A stretch of DNA of 19,356 nt from CAZNDN01 sp964571815 (GTDB taxonomy: Bacteria > Fibrobacterota > Chitinivibrionia > Chitinivibrionales > WJKA01): the NCBI GenBank assembly GCA_964571815.1, contig CAZNDN010000077.1, positions 1 through 19,356 on the forward strand, given 5' to 3'. The first letter of the stretch is position 1. Every line of letters begins with the position of its first letter. The notes below the pieces were generated by a model. It worked only from the letters and a program-made list of their open reading frames with translations. It ran no database searches and was not told the origin of the DNA. Below are positions 17,356 through 19,356 of the stretch, piece after piece. The position numbers were made by a program, and so were the translations under genes.

Positions 17356-17675
17356 GTAGTATCCCTTCTTCAGAAAACACCGAAAGCATTCCTTGTTGCG
17401 TCGGTACAGAGTCCACATAGTGCGTTTCATTTGACTACGCTTTCTTTGTCAAAGAGTCTGGATCTACCTTGCCTCTGTATCAACACGCCGTACCGATGCT
17501 GTTCAGTACTCTTCACAAGCACAGTCCCACAGTTCCAACAAGCCATGGCATCCCTGCCGCTGTTGATGCATGAGTATCTCTGCTGATACTTTCCATGGAT
17601 GAGGTTACTCCCGTATCCAACGGCCTCCTCCCGCCTCCTGCCTGCAATCACTACGGGCAATTCATCTCTTCGATC
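17356..17675. other. Stretch between the truncated gene and the minus-strand URO-D gene, no confident gene
   Basis: This is about 320 bases. A 77-codon minus-strand ORF (17660-17427) contains a single C-W-N-C-G pair but has no ribosome binding site or recognisable fold, so I do not call it a gene. No terminator with a T-run is visible after the URO-D stop at 17676. Confidence 0.5.
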
Positions 17676-18731
17676 CTAGCGTGCAGACTCACGGTATTCC
17701 TGAATTGCCTTGAGCATTGCCCCATAATTGCGGGGCGGCACATAATCCGGTATCGAGTTGCCGGAACCGCAAGCGAATCCATTCGAATCTATGGCATCTT
17801 CAATGACTGCCAGTGTATACTCACGAACCGATTCTTCTGTTCCGGTAACCAGTACGTTCATGTCAACACCGCCGAAGTTGCCTATGCTGTCCCCGTACTC
17901 ACCGGTCCAGAATGAGAACCGCGCAATCTCATCTTCATTGGAATGCTTCGCATCAATGCCCGCACGTATCAAATCGTCCATGACACTGCTTATCTTCCCG
18001 CAGGAATGAAGCAGAAAGGGTTTCTCGTATGAATGGACAATGTCAAGTATTCGCCTGTACTGCGGAATGATATACTCCCTTATGTGCGTGTCACTTATCA
18101 GTGTGTTGTTCTTAAAACCCAGATCATCGCCAAATCTCAACAGACAAAATGAGTCCCCGTATTTTCGCATGAATGTCTGCCATATAGCTGCCGGCATATC
18201 GCCAACGCTCTTGATGAGCTTTTCAAAAAGATCCGGCTTCTCAAGCATCATCATACACAATTCCGAATAGCGAACGAAATCCTGTAGAATCTCGAAAACG
18301 CCGTTGCCAACACCACCAACCGCCCGCATGCCGTCAGGCATTGTTTCGCGAAGCAGCGTAAACTGCTCATCGAACACCGAGAAATACCTGTCATGCAACG
18401 CGTCCCAGGGGAACGCTGCATAATCCGTTTCAGACTGGATCGGCCCGGGCTCTTTTCCAATCAATGACTTTCCACCGTTGATGATTTCAGTAACACAGCC
18501 TTCAAAGATCACCACGTCATAACCCAGGGATCTAAGCCCCAGTGCATATTCTTGCCAGAATGTGCGCCTGTCCTCAAGGAGTTCACCTTGTCCGAGATGC
18601 GCGAACTTCCTGTCCAACAGCTGCTCCATGACACCTGCATCGACAATATGGTCATACTGCGGAAGCCTTTGCGGTTTGATATTCCTTGCAGCATTGACAA
18701 TATGGTTGTAGTCCGGTTCAAAATCCGCCAT
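17676..18731 (-). CDS. Second URO-D-family (corrinoid methyltransferase-type) protein
   Basis: The protein has 351 residues from ATG 18731; AGAGGAG lies five bases upstream and decides for this start over GTG 18746. It is cytoplasmic. The body follows the URO-D fold, with L-L-H242-S-C244-G-K-I and C321 in G-F-A-C-G-S-G-N-S-I-P-D-Y. The His-x-Cys ... x76 ... Cys spacing and the late C-G-S-G-N-x-I-P segment fit the zinc-binding, MtaA-like branch better than the URO-D of haem synthesis. It is only distantly similar to the URO-D gene at 15836 (different N-terminus and composition), so it is not a recent duplicate. It lies in the lower-GC tract between two gene remnants, is the only intact gene there, and is convergent with the operon. 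The decayed corrinoid-protein fragment upstream of it may once have been a partner. Confidence 0.82.
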   Translation of the reverse strand: MADFEPDYNHIVNAARNIKPQRLPQYDHIVDAGVMEQLLDRKFAHLGQGELLEDRRTFWQEYALGLRSLGYDVVIFEGCVTEIINGGKSLIGKEPGPIQSETDYAAFPWDALHDRYFSVFDEQFTLLRETMPDGMRAVGGVGNGVFEILQDFVRYSELCMMMLEKPDLFEKLIKSVGDMPAAIWQTFMRKYGDSFCLLRFGDDLGFKNNTLISDTHIREYIIPQYRRILDIVHSYEKPFLLHSCGKISSVMDDLIRAGIDAKHSNEDEIARFSFWTGEYGDSIGNFGGVDMNVLVTGTEESVREYTLAVIEDAIDSNGFACGSGNSIPDYVPPRNYGAMLKAIQEYRESAR

Positions 18732-18736
18732 GGCGT

Positions 18737-18743
18737 CTCCTCT
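18737..18743 (-). promoter_or_regulatory. Ribosome binding site of the minus-strand URO-D gene
   Basis: AGAGGAG on the minus strand lies five bases before ATG 18731, a near-consensus site that fixes the start. Confidence 0.7.
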
Positions 18744-18838
18744 CACTGGTGGTAACGGCTAAATGCTCTATCAGTCTGATGTGGTGAAGGTCATATATGT
18801 CAATTGCTCTGCAGTGTGGCCCAAGCCTATATCAACCT

Positions 18839-18858
18839 GGAAGGGAATGATCCCTTCC
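18839..18858. repeat. Perfect 8-bp inverted repeat upstream of the minus-strand URO-D gene
   Basis: GGAAGGGA (18839-18846) pairs with TCCCTTCC (18851-18858) around the loop ATGA. It lies between the corrinoid-protein remnant and the URO-D start, both minus. No T-run follows on either strand. It could be a weak terminator for the upstream remnant, an operator, or a leader hairpin. Confidence 0.45.
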
Positions 18859-18978
18859 TGTGGGTTGACAATGAGTCGGACGTGCGTCGAATCAGGCCGT
18901 GGCAGCCCGCTGGTTTAGTCCGTGCACCTCAATACCTGCAGAACAGGCCTCCATGGTATCCGCCTTGAGATTTCGAAC

Positions 18979-19341
18979 TCACACTTCGGCCGTCTGAGTT
19001 CGGCATGATTTGCCGGTACAAAGGAAAGGTGCCTTCACCTTATCCATCAACAGCACCCAGACATTGCTTCCACCCATTGCGCGGCGAAGGTGGTCGCACG
19101 TGAGCCGGTAATTTGCAGTGACCAGTACGGGTGATGATTCAACGGGATTGCCGATGGAATAAAGGCCCGGAGCAACTGTAAAGGCCATCCTGAATCTATT
19201 GCTCATCCTGCACAGGGCGTCCCCGTGTCTGTCTACTGGTGGAAGGGCGGGGGCATCGGCTTTCTGAACCGGGGTTGCGTTAACCCGTGATCTCAAATCC
19301 CGCCTTCTCGCCGCTGGAAAGGTAATACTCCGCGCATCCAT
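18979..19341 (-). pseudogene. Decayed fragment of a CdhD/HgcA-type corrinoid protein
   Basis: Residues about 51-100 of this frame (19191-19042) contain F-T-V-A-P-G-L-Y-S-I-G-N-P, S-P-V-L-V-T-A-N-Y-R-L, D-H-L-R-R-A and V-W-V-L-L-M-D. These are hallmark segments of the corrinoid-binding domain shared by the CODH/acetyl-CoA synthase corrinoid subunit and HgcA. Where the family continues with a strand such as N-V-W-C-A-A-G-K-G-T-F, this sequence reads K-A-P-F-L-C-T-G-K-S-C and stops at 18979. A shifted frame right there reads G-E-G-T-F-P-L-Y-R-Q-I, as if about ten codons were deleted with a frameshift. The 5' end is also doubtful: an overlapping frame from the window edge ends at TAA 19282-19280. 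Call: non-functional remnant. If intact it would have carried methyl groups for URO-D-type partners, one of which lies next door. Confidence 0.6.
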
Positions 19342-19356
19342 TGCCGTGACTGACCA

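Noticed and set aside
18770..18803. TTGACA on the minus strand at 18803-18798 as a -35 box for the URO-D gene
   Set aside because: At 16-18 bases downstream there is no acceptable -10 sequence; the nearest GATAGA is about 25 bases away.
1..19356. CRISPR arrays, tRNA, rRNA genes, insertion sequences
   Set aside because: I saw no regularly spaced repeats, no tRNA-like cloverleaf, no rRNA segment and no transposase. The only long direct repeat is the 55-base pair around the gap.

Overview
The window (19,356 bases) looks like part of a bacterial, probably metagenome-assembled, genome. Its left 17 kb is GC-rich: one sampled 60-base line in the 16.7 kb region is about two-thirds GC. Several secreted proteins there end in a short beta-rich tail resembling the Por/type IX secretion C-terminal sorting domain (pattern: x-D-x-R-G-R-x-[LVI] ... 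G-[VL]-Y-[LV]-V ... R). That, with glycoside hydrolase, outer-membrane barrel and carbohydrate-binding genes, points to the FCB superphylum (Fibrobacterota/Chitinivibrionia-like or a related candidate phylum). The phylum is an inference; no rRNA or marker gene is present.

Layout. (1) 1-1610: the end of a secreted Ig-like protein and a CBM9-type secreted protein, both +. (2) 1611-2271: a non-coding stretch holding a decayed minus-strand fragment of an AAA_14/DUF4143-type ATPase and a hairpin. (3) 2272-16966: seven co-directional, closely spaced genes that look like one operon or two: two tandem paralogues related to the hydrazine synthase alpha subunit (beta-propeller plus c-type haem motifs), a sodium:solute symporter, an outer-membrane beta-barrel protein, a GH2 glycosidase with a malectin domain and sorting tail, a small secreted LamG-like protein, and a URO-D/corrinoid-methyltransferase family protein. 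(4) 16967-19356: a visibly lower-GC tract (sampled lines 43-50% GC), all minus strand: a truncated secreted-protein gene, an intact second URO-D family gene, and a decayed fragment of a CdhD/HgcA-type corrinoid protein.

The 100-N gap at 4951-5050 is almost certainly not missing sequence. It is flanked by an identical 55-base direct repeat, and collapsing gap plus repeat (155 bases) joins two reading frames into one 986-residue protein that matches its downstream paralogue end to end and restores a sorting tail.

How the genes may work together (inference): the cell exports a glycosidase, a LamG-like protein and two propeller/cytochrome-like proteins to its surface. The outer-membrane barrel and Na+ symporter take up the released small molecule, and the cytoplasmic URO-D protein acts on it, perhaps as a corrinoid-dependent demethylase. 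The substrate cannot be read from the sequence.
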